From NCBI RefSeq assembly GCF_024978135.1, contig NZ_JANTEZ010000008.1, forward strand, positions 37,285 through 101,284: a DNA stretch of 64,000 bases. Direction: 5' to 3'. This DNA is from Herbiconiux gentiana. GTDB lineage: Bacteria > Actinomycetota > Actinomycetes > Actinomycetales > Microbacteriaceae. Of this stretch, positions 1 through 8,419 are shown one piece after another. The position numbers and the translations under genes are program-made. The first letter of the stretch is position 1; the number at the start of each line of letters is the position of its first letter. The notes beneath the pieces were generated by a model, which saw only the letters and a list, made by a program, of their open reading frames with translations, did not search any database and was not told the DNA's origin.

Positions 1-1221
1 AGCTACGACGCGAACGGGGTGGCGCTCACCGCACCGCGTGACTTCGTCGGCACACCGAACGCCCAGTCCTTCCTGAACTTCGGCGTCGACCCGGCCACCG
101 CCGGCGAGACCCGCGAGGCCGGCACGTTCTATACCGAGTCGGTCGACGGCACGGATGCTCGGCGGATCCTCTACACGCCGGCCCAGACCCACCCGTGGGG
201 CCCGTTCTCGAAGCAGACCACGAGCGACGTCATCGCCTACTTCGACGCCACCCTCGGAGCGCCCGACGCCATCGACCCCGGCGCCCAGGTCTGGCAGTGG
301 AAGGAGTTCTTCAACGCCCTCGGACTCGTGGGCTTCGGCATCTTCCTCGTGGCCTTCGCCCGGGCCCTGCTCGGCACCCGCGCCTTCGCGGGCCTGCGTC
401 GCACCGAGCTGCCCGACGCGAAGCCGCTGAACCGCACCGGTCTCGTCTGGTTCTGGGGTTCGATGGTCGTCTCGGCGCTGATCTCGGGGGTGACCTACGT
501 GGCCCTGTCGCAGAGCGACGCGATCGGCACGCTCGCCTTCAACTCGGCCCCCTCGCTGTTCCCCCAGGGCGCGGTGTTCTTCATCGCCCTGTGGGCCGCG
601 ATCAACGGTGGTGCCGCCCTCCTGATCATGGCGGTCTCGTGGTTCGCCGTCGGCCGCAGGACGGGGCTCGACCTGCGTGCCGCGGGCATGCTGCCGGGCT
701 GGAAGAAGTTCTTCCAGGCCGTCCTGCTCGGCCTCGTCGTGGTGGTCGCCGCGTTCGGCATCGTCGCCGTGGTCGACTACTTCTTCACCACTGACTTCCG
801 CCTCTGGGTGCTCGCGGTGAAGTGGTTCACGCCCGACAAGATCCCGCTGGCCCTGCTGGTGCTGCCGTTCTTCCTGCTCTACTTCTTCGCCAACTCGGTC
901 GCGGTGAACGTGTTCAACCGCTTCACCCTCGGCGGGCGCGAATGGGTCAACACGGCCGTGCTCGCCCTGTTCAACGCCCTCGCCCCGATCGTGCTGGTCG
1001 TGGTGCAGTACACGGTGTTCTTCAGCAGCGGCGAGCTGGTGCCGGGCTTCGGCGGCATCTTCAGCATCTGGCTGTTCCCGGTGATCGTCATCCTCGCGGT
1101 GGCCGCCGTCGTGTCGCGGAAGCTCTACCGCGCGACGGGCAACCCGTACGTCGGCGGGTTCATCATGGCTGCGACCGTGAGCCTGGTCTCGGTGACCAAC
1201 ACGCTGACGGTCACGAGCTAG
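1..1221 (+). CDS. membrane-anchored alpha/beta hydrolase, C-terminal part
   Basis: The reading frame is open from base 1, so the gene begins upstream of the window; 406 residues are visible. The first ~95 residues look like the end of an alpha/beta-hydrolase fold, with a His in THPWGPF (about residue 64) placed where the catalytic histidine would be. Roughly eight hydrophobic segments follow (from about residue 105 to the end), so the protein is an integral membrane hydrolase of unknown substrate. The catalytic Ser and acid must lie in the missing part. The gene converges with the TetR-type gene, and both stop regions carry gagctag. Hydrolase assignment is moderate; membrane location is clear. 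Confidence 0.7.
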   Translation, partial: SYDANGVALTAPRDFVGTPNAQSFLNFGVDPATAGETREAGTFYTESVDGTDARRILYTPAQTHPWGPFSKQTTSDVIAYFDATLGAPDAIDPGAQVWQWKEFFNALGLVGFGIFLVAFARALLGTRAFAGLRRTELPDAKPLNRTGLVWFWGSMVVSALISGVTYVALSQSDAIGTLAFNSAPSLFPQGAVFFIALWAAINGGAALLIMAVSWFAVGRRTGLDLRAAGMLPGWKKFFQAVLLGLVVVVAAFGIVAVVDYFFTTDFRLWVLAVKWFTPDKIPLALLVLPFFLLYFFANSVAVNVFNRFTLGGREWVNTAVLALFNALAPIVLVVVQYTVFFSSGELVPGFGGIFSIWLFPVIVILAVAAVVSRKLYRATGNPYVGGFIMAATVSLVSVTNTLTVTS

Positions 1222-1248
1222 CGCGGAGGCGCATCCGCCCGCCCGGAG

Positions 1249-1752
1249 CTAGCTCAGCAGCTCGATGCCGAGGGCGGTGGACACCACCAGGCGGGCGCCG
1301 CGGGCGAACATCTCGTTCACCTCGTCGGCGCTCGCCCCGGTGAGCTCGCGGCTCAGCTCGAGCGATCGGCTGAAGCGGGCCGCCACCACGGTCCTGATCT
1401 CGGGATGCGTGGCCGACGCCGCCCAGGCCTGCAGCTGGAAGCGCAGCAGATCGGCCTCGGCGATGGTGTGCCTGAAGGCGTACCCGATGTCGTCGAGGGT
1501 TCCCGGATGCCCGGCGGCGGCCCTCTCGGCGAGCCGCGCCCTGGCGTTCTGCTCGATCAGGTCGTAGCAGAGCTCGACGCAGGCGATGAAGAGGCCGGTC
1601 TTGCTGCCGAACAGCTTGAAGAGGTAGGGCTGCGAGACGCCGAGCGCCTCGGCCACCACGCCGACAGGGGTGCCGTCATAGCCGCCGCGCGCGAACTGCG
1701 TCATGGCCTCGCGGGCCGCCTCCGAGCGTCGCGCCTCGGCCGTGCTTCTCAT
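1249..1752 (-). CDS. TetR/AcrR family transcriptional regulator
   Basis: A 167-residue predicted DNA-binding repressor. The start is the ATG at 1752 (MRSTAEARR). The open frame runs further upstream, but that sequence is not TetR-like. Residues ~10-60 form the TetR helix-turn-helix, with a recognition segment VSQPYLFKLFGSKTGLF typical of the family. The rest is a helical ligand-binding domain with no recognisable ligand signature; it is slightly shorter than the usual ~190 residues. It is divergent from the DUF262 gene and convergent with the hydrolase, so either could be its target. I see no clear palindrome in the 128-bp divergent gap. Confidence 0.85.
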   Translation of the reverse strand: MRSTAEARRSEAAREAMTQFARGGYDGTPVGVVAEALGVSQPYLFKLFGSKTGLFIACVELCYDLIEQNARARLAERAAAGHPGTLDDIGYAFRHTIAEADLLRFQLQAWAASATHPEIRTVVAARFSRSLELSRELTGASADEVNEMFARGARLVVSTALGIELLS

Positions 1753-1880
1753 GATGCGACCGTAACGCACGCACCCTGAGCGGCGCCCCGCCGCGGTGTC
1801 GCAACCGCGGGCGGGCCGGGCGCATCCCGTAAGCTCGATTGCTGCGCAGCACGGCGATCCGAGAGGCGAAGCGAACACAC

Positions 1881-3998
1881 ATGGTCACTGCTACGAACGT
1901 CGAGGCGACCGCGGTCAACACCATCGCCTGGCTCTCCGACCCCGCGACGACGATCGTGGTGCCGGTCTATCAGCGCCAGTACCGGTGGGACATCGGGGGC
2001 TGCGAGCAGCTGCTCGGCGACATCCGGTCGGTGGCGCGCAGCGACGACGGGCAGACCCACTTCATCGGCTCCATCCTGAGCACCGCGAACACCGCCGACA
2101 CCTCGGACACCGCCGACGCCTCGAGCACCGCCGACACCTCGGACACCGAAGGCACCGTGGCGTCGGGCGACGACGCCGCCCTCGTGCTGATCGACGGGCA
2201 GCAGCGCATCACCACGCTGATGCTGCTGATCGCCGCCCTGCACCACACGGTGCGTCACGAGCAGCCGGAACTGGCGGCGGAGCTCGAGCGGGTGCTCGTG
2301 CGGGAGACGGCGGCAGGCGCATCCGGAAGCCTGCGCACGAAGCTGCGGCCGCACCGGGCGTGGGCCGAGGTCTTCGAGAGCGTCGTGCTCGACCGTCGCG
2401 GGGCGGGCGAGGAGCTGCGGGAGTCGCGGTTCGACGACAACTACGCCTTCTTCCGCAGCCAGGTGCGGGTCGAGGAGGTGCCGCTGATCTGGCGCGGGCT
2501 GCAGAAGCTCGAGCACGTGGCCATCACGCTCGGCGCCGACGCGAACGCGCAGCAGATCTTCGAGAGCCTGAACTCCACGGGTGAGCCGCTGCGCGACCAC
2601 GAGCTCATCCACAACTACGTGCTGATGGGGCTCTCGCACGCCGAGCAGAGCGAGATCGAGCGCGAGTACTGGCTGCCGATCGAGCAGAACACCGGCGAGT
2701 CGATCGCGAGCTTCTGGCGCCACTACCTCGTGATGCGAACCGGTCGCGAGGTCGTGGTCGCGGGCGAGCGGGGGGTCTACGACGCGTTCCGGCAGGAGTT
2801 CCCGCGGCTCGACCTCGCCACACTGCGGCGGCACGCGGCGGAGTGGCGCGAGTACTCGGCGGCCTATCGGGTGCTGCTCGACCCGTCGCAGGAGGGCGAC
2901 CCGGTCGTCGCCCGGCAGCTCGGCTGGCTGAACACCTTCGGTCGGGGGCTGTACCCGCTCGTCATGCGCGCCTATCACGACCTCGTGCGGGGGCAGACCT
3001 CGGCAGAGGCGTTCGTGGCGCTGGCCGAGATGCTGCAGTCGTTGCAGCTGAGGCGCATCGTGGTGGGGCTGACGAACGAGCGGCTCGTGGCTCGGCTGTG
3101 CCGAGCGCGCGCCGAGGGCGACGAGAGTCTGGTGCGGGCGCTGTCGCGCATCACTCCGTCGGATGAGCGGGTGAAGGTGGGGCTGAAGTACACCGAGCTG
3201 CCGCACGCCGCGTACGTGCTCGGGCGGCTCTCGGGTGCAGCCGGTCTCGATGGTCTCGATGGTCTGGGCGGTCTCGGCGGTCTGGTGCTCGAGCACGTCG
3301 CGCCGCTGGCGCCCGGCGACGGCTGGAGCGGCGACGGGGTGCGCACGTGGGCCGACTACGGCGACGACGAGCAGAACAGCGCCCGCGCCCTGGCCCAGAC
3401 GCTCGGCAACCTGACCCTGCTCGAGGAGCCGCTGGCCGAGCGGGCGTTCGACGAGTCGTTCCCGGCCAAGCGGCCGCTGTACGCCGCGAGCGAGGTGCCG
3501 CTCACCGCCGAGCTCGCGTCGGTGGAGTCGTGGGGCACGGCGGCGATCGCGGCGCGCACGGTGGAGCTGACGAGGCGCTTCCTCGACGTCTGGCGGCGAC
3601 CCGGCACCGCGTTGATCGACGACGACAACCTCACGCCCATCCTCGACGCGGTGCGCCGCCGGGGCTGGCCGCGCGGCTGGGAGCGTGAATACGAGTACGT
3701 CGAGTACCGGGGCGAGCACTGGGAGGTCTACGACGTCAAGTATCTCTTCAACCGAGTGTTCAAGCGGTTGTGGGCGGATGCGCGCCCGGCGGTGATCGCG
3801 TTCAGCGACCGCCGCGGCGGCCCGATCTACGACGCCCGCGCGTGGACGGGTCACTGGGACGAGCTCGACGAGTCGCACTTCCTCTACCTGGGGTGGGACT
3901 CGAAGTACATGCTCACCGCCGTGCAGGGTGTGCTCGAGGAGGCGGGGATCGCCTCGGAGGTGTTCGTGAAGTACTCGTACTTCGGCGCGGTGATGTAG
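1881..3998 (+). CDS. DUF262/DUF1524 protein, GmrSD-like type IV restriction candidate
   Basis: A 705-residue single-chain protein. The N-terminal DUF262 domain shows YQRQYRW (30-36) and LIDGQQRITT (103-112), the ParB-like nucleotide-binding motifs, followed by FESLNSTGEPL (~227-237). A C-terminal DUF1524 His-Me-finger region has LEHVAPL (H472), GNLTLL (509-514) and a conserved K near 530, but the Asn residues usual after GNLTLL are replaced. In known GmrSD enzymes these domains give NTP-driven cleavage of DNA with modified cytosine. The protein carries two low-complexity inserts, Thr/Asp/Ser-rich at 67-92 and Gly/Leu-rich at 455-468. About 140 residues follow the nuclease region. The start is the ATG at 1881. 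No methylase or other defence gene is adjacent; activity is inferred. Confidence 0.8.
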   Translation: MVTATNVEATAVNTIAWLSDPATTIVVPVYQRQYRWDIGGCEQLLGDIRSVARSDDGQTHFIGSILSTANTADTSDTADASSTADTSDTEGTVASGDDAALVLIDGQQRITTLMLLIAALHHTVRHEQPELAAELERVLVRETAAGASGSLRTKLRPHRAWAEVFESVVLDRRGAGEELRESRFDDNYAFFRSQVRVEEVPLIWRGLQKLEHVAITLGADANAQQIFESLNSTGEPLRDHELIHNYVLMGLSHAEQSEIEREYWLPIEQNTGESIASFWRHYLVMRTGREVVVAGERGVYDAFRQEFPRLDLATLRRHAAEWREYSAAYRVLLDPSQEGDPVVARQLGWLNTFGRGLYPLVMRAYHDLVRGQTSAEAFVALAEMLQSLQLRRIVVGLTNERLVARLCRARAEGDESLVRALSRITPSDERVKVGLKYTELPHAAYVLGRLSGAAGLDGLDGLGGLGGLVLEHVAPLAPGDGWSGDGVRTWADYGDDEQNSARALAQTLGNLTLLEEPLAERAFDESFPAKRPLYAASEVPLTAELASVESWGTAAIAARTVELTRRFLDVWRRPGTALIDDDNLTPILDAVRRRGWPRGWEREYEYVEYRGEHWEVYDVKYLFNRVFKRLWADARPAVIAFSDRRGGPIYDARAWTGHWDELDESHFLYLGWDSKYMLTAVQGVLEEAGIASEVFVKYSYFGAVM
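2089..2157. repeat. low-complexity triplet-rich repeat inside DUF262 gene
   Basis: Degenerate direct repeats built on gacacc / gccgac / ctcggacacc encode the Thr-Ala-Asp-Ser stretch. It sits between the DUF262 motifs FIGSIL and LIDGQQR and is probably a surface loop expanded by slippage. Confidence 0.7.
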
Positions 3999-4101
3999 CG
4001 GGTTCTCGGTGTTCACGGATGCTCTGCTGGGCTGATCCACACGAAGCCCGGCCAGGATCGATGGAAGACACCGCCCGACCTCACCCGACCGGAAGGCCCC
4101 C

Positions 4102-5187
4102 GTGAGCAACCTGCAGCGCATCCTGAATTTGGCATCGAAGGCCCTCGACAAGAAGGGGGCGTCGGGTGGCGGGTCGGGTTCCGGCTCGTCAGGTGGCCGC
4201 TCGGGCTCGACCGACTGGCGCGATCTCGTGCGCTCGGCCGCCGAGAAGGTGACGGGCGCGCCGGCGCCGACGCCTACCCCTTCGCCGCAGCCTGCGCCGC
4301 TGGCCGGGGCCGGGGCTGGAGCCGGCGCTCTTGCTGGTGCCGCGGCCGGCGGTTCCACATCTGCGCGCGCCTCCTCGGCCCACGCGTCCGCATCCGCCTC
4401 CAGCCGCCCGGTAGCCGGCGCCGCGCTCAGCGCCGAGGATCGCGGGGCCATCGCCCGCTACGACTACCTGCTGAAGACCGCCGATCCGGGGCAGCTGGAG
4501 CAGGTGCACCGCGATGCCTTCGCGCGGTTGACGCCGGCGCAGCGCGTCGAGGTCGAGTCGCGGCTGCGGGCCGAGCTGCCCGCCTACGAGCAGCCGGCGT
4601 CGGCGTCGTCCGACGACCTCGCCCGCGCGGCGACCCGCGGCGAGGCGCACCACCCCGGCTTCCTCCGCGGCCTCTTCACGAAGGTCATGCCGACCGGAGG
4701 CTTGAACACAGGCGCCGGGCACGGGGTGGGCGCCGGGCACGCAGCCGGAGCAGCCGGCGGACGCGGCGGGGGCGCGGGGGCGGCGCTCGGGGCCGCGGGC
4801 GTCGGGGCGGTGGCGGGAGCGGGGTCCGGCGTGGCCGGCGGACTGCTCGTCGCGGTCGCCGGTGGGGCTGTCGTGAGCAGCGTCGCTGCTCCCCTGGTGG
4901 AGCAGGCGGCGAACCTCGGCACCGACTTCGAGGCGTTGAGCGGCGACCTGAGCCAGTTCGGGCTCGGCGAGCTCGGCCTCGACCAGCTCGGCTTCGACCA
5001 GCTCGGCGTCGACCAGCTCGGTCTCGGCGAGGTCGCCACCGGCGCCGAGGACCTCGCAGCCGGAGCCGGCGACGCCGTCGCGGGCATCGGCGAGCAGGCC
5101 ACGGGCTTCGGCGAGCAGCTGTCGGAGTTCGGCTCGAACTTCGGGATCCCGGGCCTCGGTGGCCTGGGCAGCCTGTTCGACCGCTAG
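4102..5187 (+). CDS. low-complexity envelope-type protein of unknown function
   Basis: A 361-residue protein starting at GTG 4102 after ggaagg. Regions in order: a basic N-terminus with a Gly/Ser linker; residues ~35-55 around DWRDLVRSAAEKVTG; an Ala/Pro/Thr-rich stretch; a helical block (~112-165) with RYDYLLKTADPGQLEQ and FARLTPAQRVEVESRL, a pattern I have seen in uncharacterised actinobacterial proteins; Gly/Ala-rich hydrophobic segments (~205-265) that could insert into the membrane; and LG-rich repeats of the type DQLGFDQLG (~290-315). No signal peptide and no enzyme motif is visible. It follows the DUF262 gene by 103 bp but has its own start signal. Function unknown. Confidence 0.75.
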   Translation: MSNLQRILNLASKALDKKGASGGGSGSGSSGGRSGSTDWRDLVRSAAEKVTGAPAPTPTPSPQPAPLAGAGAGAGALAGAAAGGSTSARASSAHASASASSRPVAGAALSAEDRGAIARYDYLLKTADPGQLEQVHRDAFARLTPAQRVEVESRLRAELPAYEQPASASSDDLARAATRGEAHHPGFLRGLFTKVMPTGGLNTGAGHGVGAGHAAGAAGGRGGGAGAALGAAGVGAVAGAGSGVAGGLLVAVAGGAVVSSVAAPLVEQAANLGTDFEALSGDLSQFGLGELGLDQLGFDQLGVDQLGLGEVATGAEDLAAGAGDAVAGIGEQATGFGEQLSEFGSNFGIPGLGGLGSLFDR

Positions 5188-5273
5188 CCCGTCCGGGCCG
5201 TCCGGGCGGTCGCGAACCGCAAAGAGTGCTGGCAGCCCGGACCCCCCACCGACGACTGCGGTTGGCTGGACCG

Positions 5274-5858
5274 ATGCGAAACCCCACCAGGTCCATCCGC
5301 ACAGTCGCCGTAGCCGCCGTCCTGGGCACCTCGGCCCTCCTCGCCGGCTGCACCCCGAACGCCGGGCAGGTTCCACCGACATCCGCCGCGAACACACCCT
5401 CCAGCACGGCGGCCGTGGGCGCGACCCCGAGACCAACGCCCACCCCCACCTCCACCGTCCAGGCACTGTCGGCCACCGACCCCACCGCGCCGTACGACGA
5501 AGCCGAGACGTCCCGCTGGTTCGCCCGCGTCGCCGACGAGGTCAGGATCAGCCTGGGCCTCGACCGCGCGGCGCCGGGCATGACCGTGCATCTCGACGCC
5601 GAGACCAGCCAGAACCACCTCGTCACCATGAAGAGCCTGCCCGCCGGCGACTACTCGTTCCACCTCGCCTGCCGGGGCGGCGGCTCGCTCACGCTTTCCG
5701 TGAGCGGCGGAACCCCCGGCCCGGTGGTCGAGGGCCCCTGCACCGACGAACTCGTCTCGGGCGCCTTCACCGCTGCCGAGGGCGGCACCGAGTTCCGCTT
5801 CACCGCGACGGGGGACCCCATCGACGCGGCCCTGCACTACTCCGCTGCAACACCGTGA
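5274..5858 (+). CDS. putative lipoprotein, function unknown
   Basis: A 194-residue secreted lipoprotein. The ATG at 5274 gives a basic N-terminus (MRNPTRSIR), a hydrophobic core and the lipobox LLAGC (Cys26). A Thr/Pro/Ser-rich spacer of about 40 residues follows, then a globular domain with a Cys pair (LACRGG and GPCTDE). An upstream in-frame start at 5226 would only add non-signal sequence. The last 14 codons and the stop belong to a 55-bp unit that is repeated twice more after the stop (5804-5968), each copy ending in its own TGA in a different frame. No family recognised. Confidence 0.8.
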   Translation: MRNPTRSIRTVAVAAVLGTSALLAGCTPNAGQVPPTSAANTPSSTAAVGATPRPTPTPTSTVQALSATDPTAPYDEAETSRWFARVADEVRISLGLDRAAPGMTVHLDAETSQNHLVTMKSLPAGDYSFHLACRGGGSLTLSVSGGTPGPVVEGPCTDELVSGAFTAAEGGTEFRFTATGDPIDAALHYSAATP

Positions 5859-5968
5859 ACATCCCCGCGACCCCATCGACGCGCCGCTGCGCTACTCCCC
5901 TGCGACACCGTGACCACCGCCGCGGCACCGTCGACGCGGCGCTGCATTACTCCGCCGTCGCGCCTTGA
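5804..5968. repeat. 55-bp tandem repeat, three copies, spanning lipoprotein 3' end
   Basis: Three consecutive 55-bp units (5804-5858, 5859-5913, 5914-5968), each ending in TGA. The distal ~44 bases of each unit share most positions (core tcgacgcg at 5821, 5876 and 5931). Unit 1 is the coding end of the lipoprotein; units 2 and 3 are downstream. Because 55 is 1 modulo 3, the three TGAs fall in three frames. Confidence 0.95.
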
Positions 5969-6017
5969 CGGCCGCCGCGACACCGGCCGGCCGGGCCGGG
6001 GCGCTTAGGATCGGCTG

Positions 6018-7040
6018 ATGCAATCTCAGCACCGCCTGCGCTTCCTGGCCATCGGGGCCGCCGTGACGGCTGCACTGGCGGGGCTCGGCGGATGCGCGGC
6101 CGAACCGGCTCCGACTGCCGCGACCGACGCCACCGCGACCCCGACCGCGACCGCGACCGCGACCGCGACGAGCGACCTCCCCTCGCCCACGACCTCGGCA
6201 CCCACCGCAGGAGCCACGCAGAGCGCGGCGCCGGCCGTCGATCCGGCGGCGCTTGTGTGGCCGGCGGAGGGGCAGGGCGCGGTGGGCATCGCGGCTCCGG
6301 ACGGCACGGCGCAGCTGCTCGGCCAGAGCCCCGGTGCCGCCACCACGCCGGTGCCGATCGCGAGCATCACGAAGGTGGTCACGGCGCTCGTGGTGCTGGA
6401 CGCGCATCCGCTCGTCGACGCCGCCGACCCCGGCCCCACGATCACCCTCGGCCAGGCGGACCTCGACGTCACCGCCGCGGTCGAGGCCGACGGCCAGTTC
6501 ACCGAGCCGATGTTCGACGGCCAGCAGGTGTCGCTGCGGGACGCCCTCGCCGTCACGCTGCTGACCAGCGCCAACAACTACGCCGAGTCGACGGCTCGGT
6601 GGGCCTTCGGGTCGCAGGAGGCGTTCCTCGTGGCCGCTCGCGCCTGGCTCGACGAGCACGGGCTCGGAGGCACGGCGCTGGCGGATGCGAGCGGGCTGGA
6701 CCCGGGCAGCGCGTCGACGCCGGCCGACCTCCTGCGGGTCGCCGCACTCGCGCACGCCGATCCGGCTCTGGCGGCCATCGCGGGCACGGCGTCGATGGAG
6801 CAGGCCGACCTCGGGACGATCGTCAACCAGAACGTCCTGCTCGGCGAGAACGGCGTCGACGGGCTCAAGACCGGCTCGACCAGCTACGCCGGCTTCACCC
6901 TGCTCACCTCGGCCGTGTGCGTGATCGGGACGGCCCCGGTCACGCTCGTCGCCGTGGTCCTCGGCACCCCGTCGCTCGACGCGCGCTTCGCGGACACCCG
7001 GGCGCTGCTCGCGAGCACCGAGGCGGCGCTCCAGCCCTGA
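6018..7040 (+). CDS. D-alanyl-D-alanine carboxypeptidase, PBP5-like lipoprotein
   Basis: A 340-residue extracytoplasmic serine DD-peptidase (S11-like) that would trim stem pentapeptides of peptidoglycan. The three active-site motifs are intact: SITK (S116-K119), SAN (184-186) and KTG (284-286). The signal peptide ends in the lipobox LGGC (Cys26), so the enzyme is probably lipid-anchored. A Thr/Ala-rich spacer (~30-75) separates anchor and domain. It is partly encoded by a gaccgc hexanucleotide tract near 6141-6170. Length suits an S11 domain without the C-terminal PBP5 extension. The start at ATG 6018 is supported by the signal peptide. The gene begins 50 bp after the 55-bp repeat array. Confidence 0.9.
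   Translation: MQSQHRLRFLAIGAAVTAALAGLGGCAAEPAPTAATDATATPTATATATATSDLPSPTTSAPTAGATQSAAPAVDPAALVWPAEGQGAVGIAAPDGTAQLLGQSPGAATTPVPIASITKVVTALVVLDAHPLVDAADPGPTITLGQADLDVTAAVEADGQFTEPMFDGQQVSLRDALAVTLLTSANNYAESTARWAFGSQEAFLVAARAWLDEHGLGGTALADASGLDPGSASTPADLLRVAALAHADPALAAIAGTASMEQADLGTIVNQNVLLGENGVDGLKTGSTSYAGFTLLTSAVCVIGTAPVTLVAVVLGTPSLDARFADTRALLASTEAALQP
6141..6170. repeat. gaccgc hexanucleotide repeat
   Basis: About four to five copies of gaccgc encode the Thr-Ala repeat of the carboxypeptidase spacer. Two codons per unit keep frame, so length could vary without breaking the gene. Confidence 0.85.
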
Positions 7041-7066
7041 CAGGGCCGCCGCGCGAGCGTCAGCGC

Positions 7067-7528
7067 CTAGAGCGCAGGCCCCATCAGCACAGCGAACATC
7101 GCGAACGCCCCACCCACGATGAACAGCATCGTCCCGAGCTGCATCGTGCGGGTCTTGTTGCGATCGGCGGTGGGAACGTCGACCTCGAGGATCGGGCATC
7201 CCGACCACCCGATCAGCCCGATGCTGAGCACGACGAGGAACGACCCGACCCACCAGAGCACGCCCTCGCTCGGGTTGAGCATGCTCGGGCGCCAGCCGGC
7301 CGAGAGCAGCAGGCCCAGGACCACCGCGGTCGCGCCGACCGCGACGCCGAACCATATGGTGCCGGTGCGCATGATGCGCTGCACGTTCTGCTCGGGCGAC
7401 ATCAGTTCGTGCAGCGGCGGAGCGACGGCGATGGGCGCCGCCTGGGTCGCAGGCGCGCCGGCACCGGTGCCCTCGGGTGCGCTTCCCTCGCCGCCGGAGC
7501 GGCTGGACATGATCTCGGTGCGGGTCAT
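7067..7528 (-). CDS. small membrane protein with three predicted helices
   Basis: A 153-residue protein starting at ATG 7528 (MTRTEIM), preceded by aaggag with 5-nt spacing, which decides against the in-frame ATG six codons upstream. A Gly/Ala/Pro-rich cytoplasmic N-terminus of ~50 residues leads to three hydrophobic segments (~55-78, 88-108, 128-152), the last ending at the C-terminus. It lies 24 bp downstream of the Pr6Pr gene on the same strand and is likely cotranscribed with it. No family recognised. Confidence 0.75.
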   Translation of the reverse strand: MTRTEIMSSRSGGEGSAPEGTGAGAPATQAAPIAVAPPLHELMSPEQNVQRIMRTGTIWFGVAVGATAVVLGLLLSAGWRPSMLNPSEGVLWWVGSFLVVLSIGLIGWSGCPILEVDVPTADRNKTRTMQLGTMLFIVGGAFAMFAVLMGPAL

Positions 7529-7552
7529 CACTTCTCCTTCATCCACTATTTA

Positions 7553-8260
7553 CTATGCGTCAACTTCTTCGAGGCCGCCATTGTTCCGGATCCGCCGTCG
7601 CGACCAGAGCACAGCGAGCGCGCCGAGCCCGACGAGGAACGCCGTGAGGCCCACGACGTAGGCGATGACGCTCCCCCATCCTCCCGTCGCCGGGTCGAGG
7701 AAGGGGTACGGGTAGATCTCCCCACCGCTCGCCGCGGCCCTGATGAAGGTGTACACCGCCCAGGCCACCGGGTACACCGGCACCAACCAGAGCGAGCGCC
7801 AGGGCAGGGCGGGCCGGCCCGGCGTGAGCAGCCAGTCGAGCACCAGGATGATCGGTACCCAGACGTGCACGACCTCGTTCGGCCACGACAGACCCTGGAA
7901 ACCCTCGCGCGGGATGCCGCGCAGCAGCAGGTTGTAGACGAGGCCGGTGACGATCGCGTAGCTGAGGGTGGCCATGCGCACCGTCGTGAAGAGGTGGGTG
8001 TCGCGGGTCAGACGCAGGGCGAGCATCCCGCCGACGACGAGCACGACGATGTTCATCAGGCTGGTCTGGATGGTGAAGTAGCTGAAGTATTCCCACGGGT
8101 CGAAGGCGTCGTTGGCGACACGGTCGCCGATCTGGATGCCGATGGTGACCGCGAGGGCGAGGCCGACGGCGAGACGGATGACGCCGGCGACGCGGCGGGC
8201 GGGGAGGAGAGTGCTGCTCACCCTGGTCATTCGGCGCGGCTCGCCGGTGGGACTGCTCAT
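7553..8260 (-). CDS. Pr6Pr family membrane protein
   Basis: A 235-residue multi-pass protein with about six transmembrane helices and the family-typical stretches EYFSYFTIQTSLMN and HVWVPIILVLDWLL, plus YPYPFLDPATGGW near the C-terminus. Pr6Pr proteins are widespread in actinobacteria and FAR-17a-related; their biochemical role is unknown. The start at ATG 8260 is followed by a basic N-terminus. The end carries TAG directly followed by TAA. It is probably first gene of a two-gene operon with the 7067-7528 gene. Confidence 0.85.
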   Translation of the reverse strand: MSSPTGEPRRMTRVSSTLLPARRVAGVIRLAVGLALAVTIGIQIGDRVANDAFDPWEYFSYFTIQTSLMNIVVLVVGGMLALRLTRDTHLFTTVRMATLSYAIVTGLVYNLLLRGIPREGFQGLSWPNEVVHVWVPIILVLDWLLTPGRPALPWRSLWLVPVYPVAWAVYTFIRAAASGGEIYPYPFLDPATGGWGSVIAYVVGLTAFLVGLGALAVLWSRRRIRNNGGLEEVDA

Positions 8261-8270
8261 GCAGCGATGC

Positions 8271-8349
8271 TAGGGCCAGACCGGCCCGGCCGACGAGGTG
8301 CGCGCCTGGGCGGTAGGGCCCGACCGGCCCGCCCGACGAGGTGCGCGCC
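8271..8349. repeat. 36-bp direct repeat, two copies, period 43
   Basis: Positions 8271-8306 and 8314-8349 match at 34 of 36 bases. Each begins tagggcc and ends gaggtgcgcgcc. The pair lies in the 159-bp divergent gap between the Pr6Pr and histidine kinase genes. Confidence 0.95.
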
Positions 8350-8369
8350 CGCGCTCGCGCCCCACCACG

Positions 8370-8385
8370 TACTCCCCCGGGAGGA
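8370..8385. promoter_or_regulatory. candidate operator upstream of histidine kinase
   Basis: The 16-mer tactcccccgggagga matches the perfect palindrome at the end of the response-regulator gene (10355-10370) at 14 of 16 positions. It lies 35 bp before the kinase start codon. Binding by the response regulator is an inference. Confidence 0.45.
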
Positions 8386-8419
8386 CGCGCGCGCCGCGGC
8401 CCGCGGCTACGATCGGGCC

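Noticed and set aside
1215..1252. Stop-codon tandem repeat at the hydrolase end (gagctag twice, 31 bp apart)
   Set aside because: Only two copies of a 7-mer, and the second serves as the TetR stop on the other strand; too weak to join the stop-array set.
1749..4451. A 900-codon open frame on the minus strand opposite the DUF262 gene
   Set aside because: Composition is Arg/Ala/Pro/His-rich without any motif, as expected for the antisense of GC-rich coding DNA; the plus strand has clear DUF262 motifs.
6092..8419. The long in-frame extension upstream of the histidine kinase start
   Set aside because: It runs through the carboxypeptidase and two minus-strand genes with low-complexity Arg-rich sequence; the ATG at 8420 starts the recognisable kinase.
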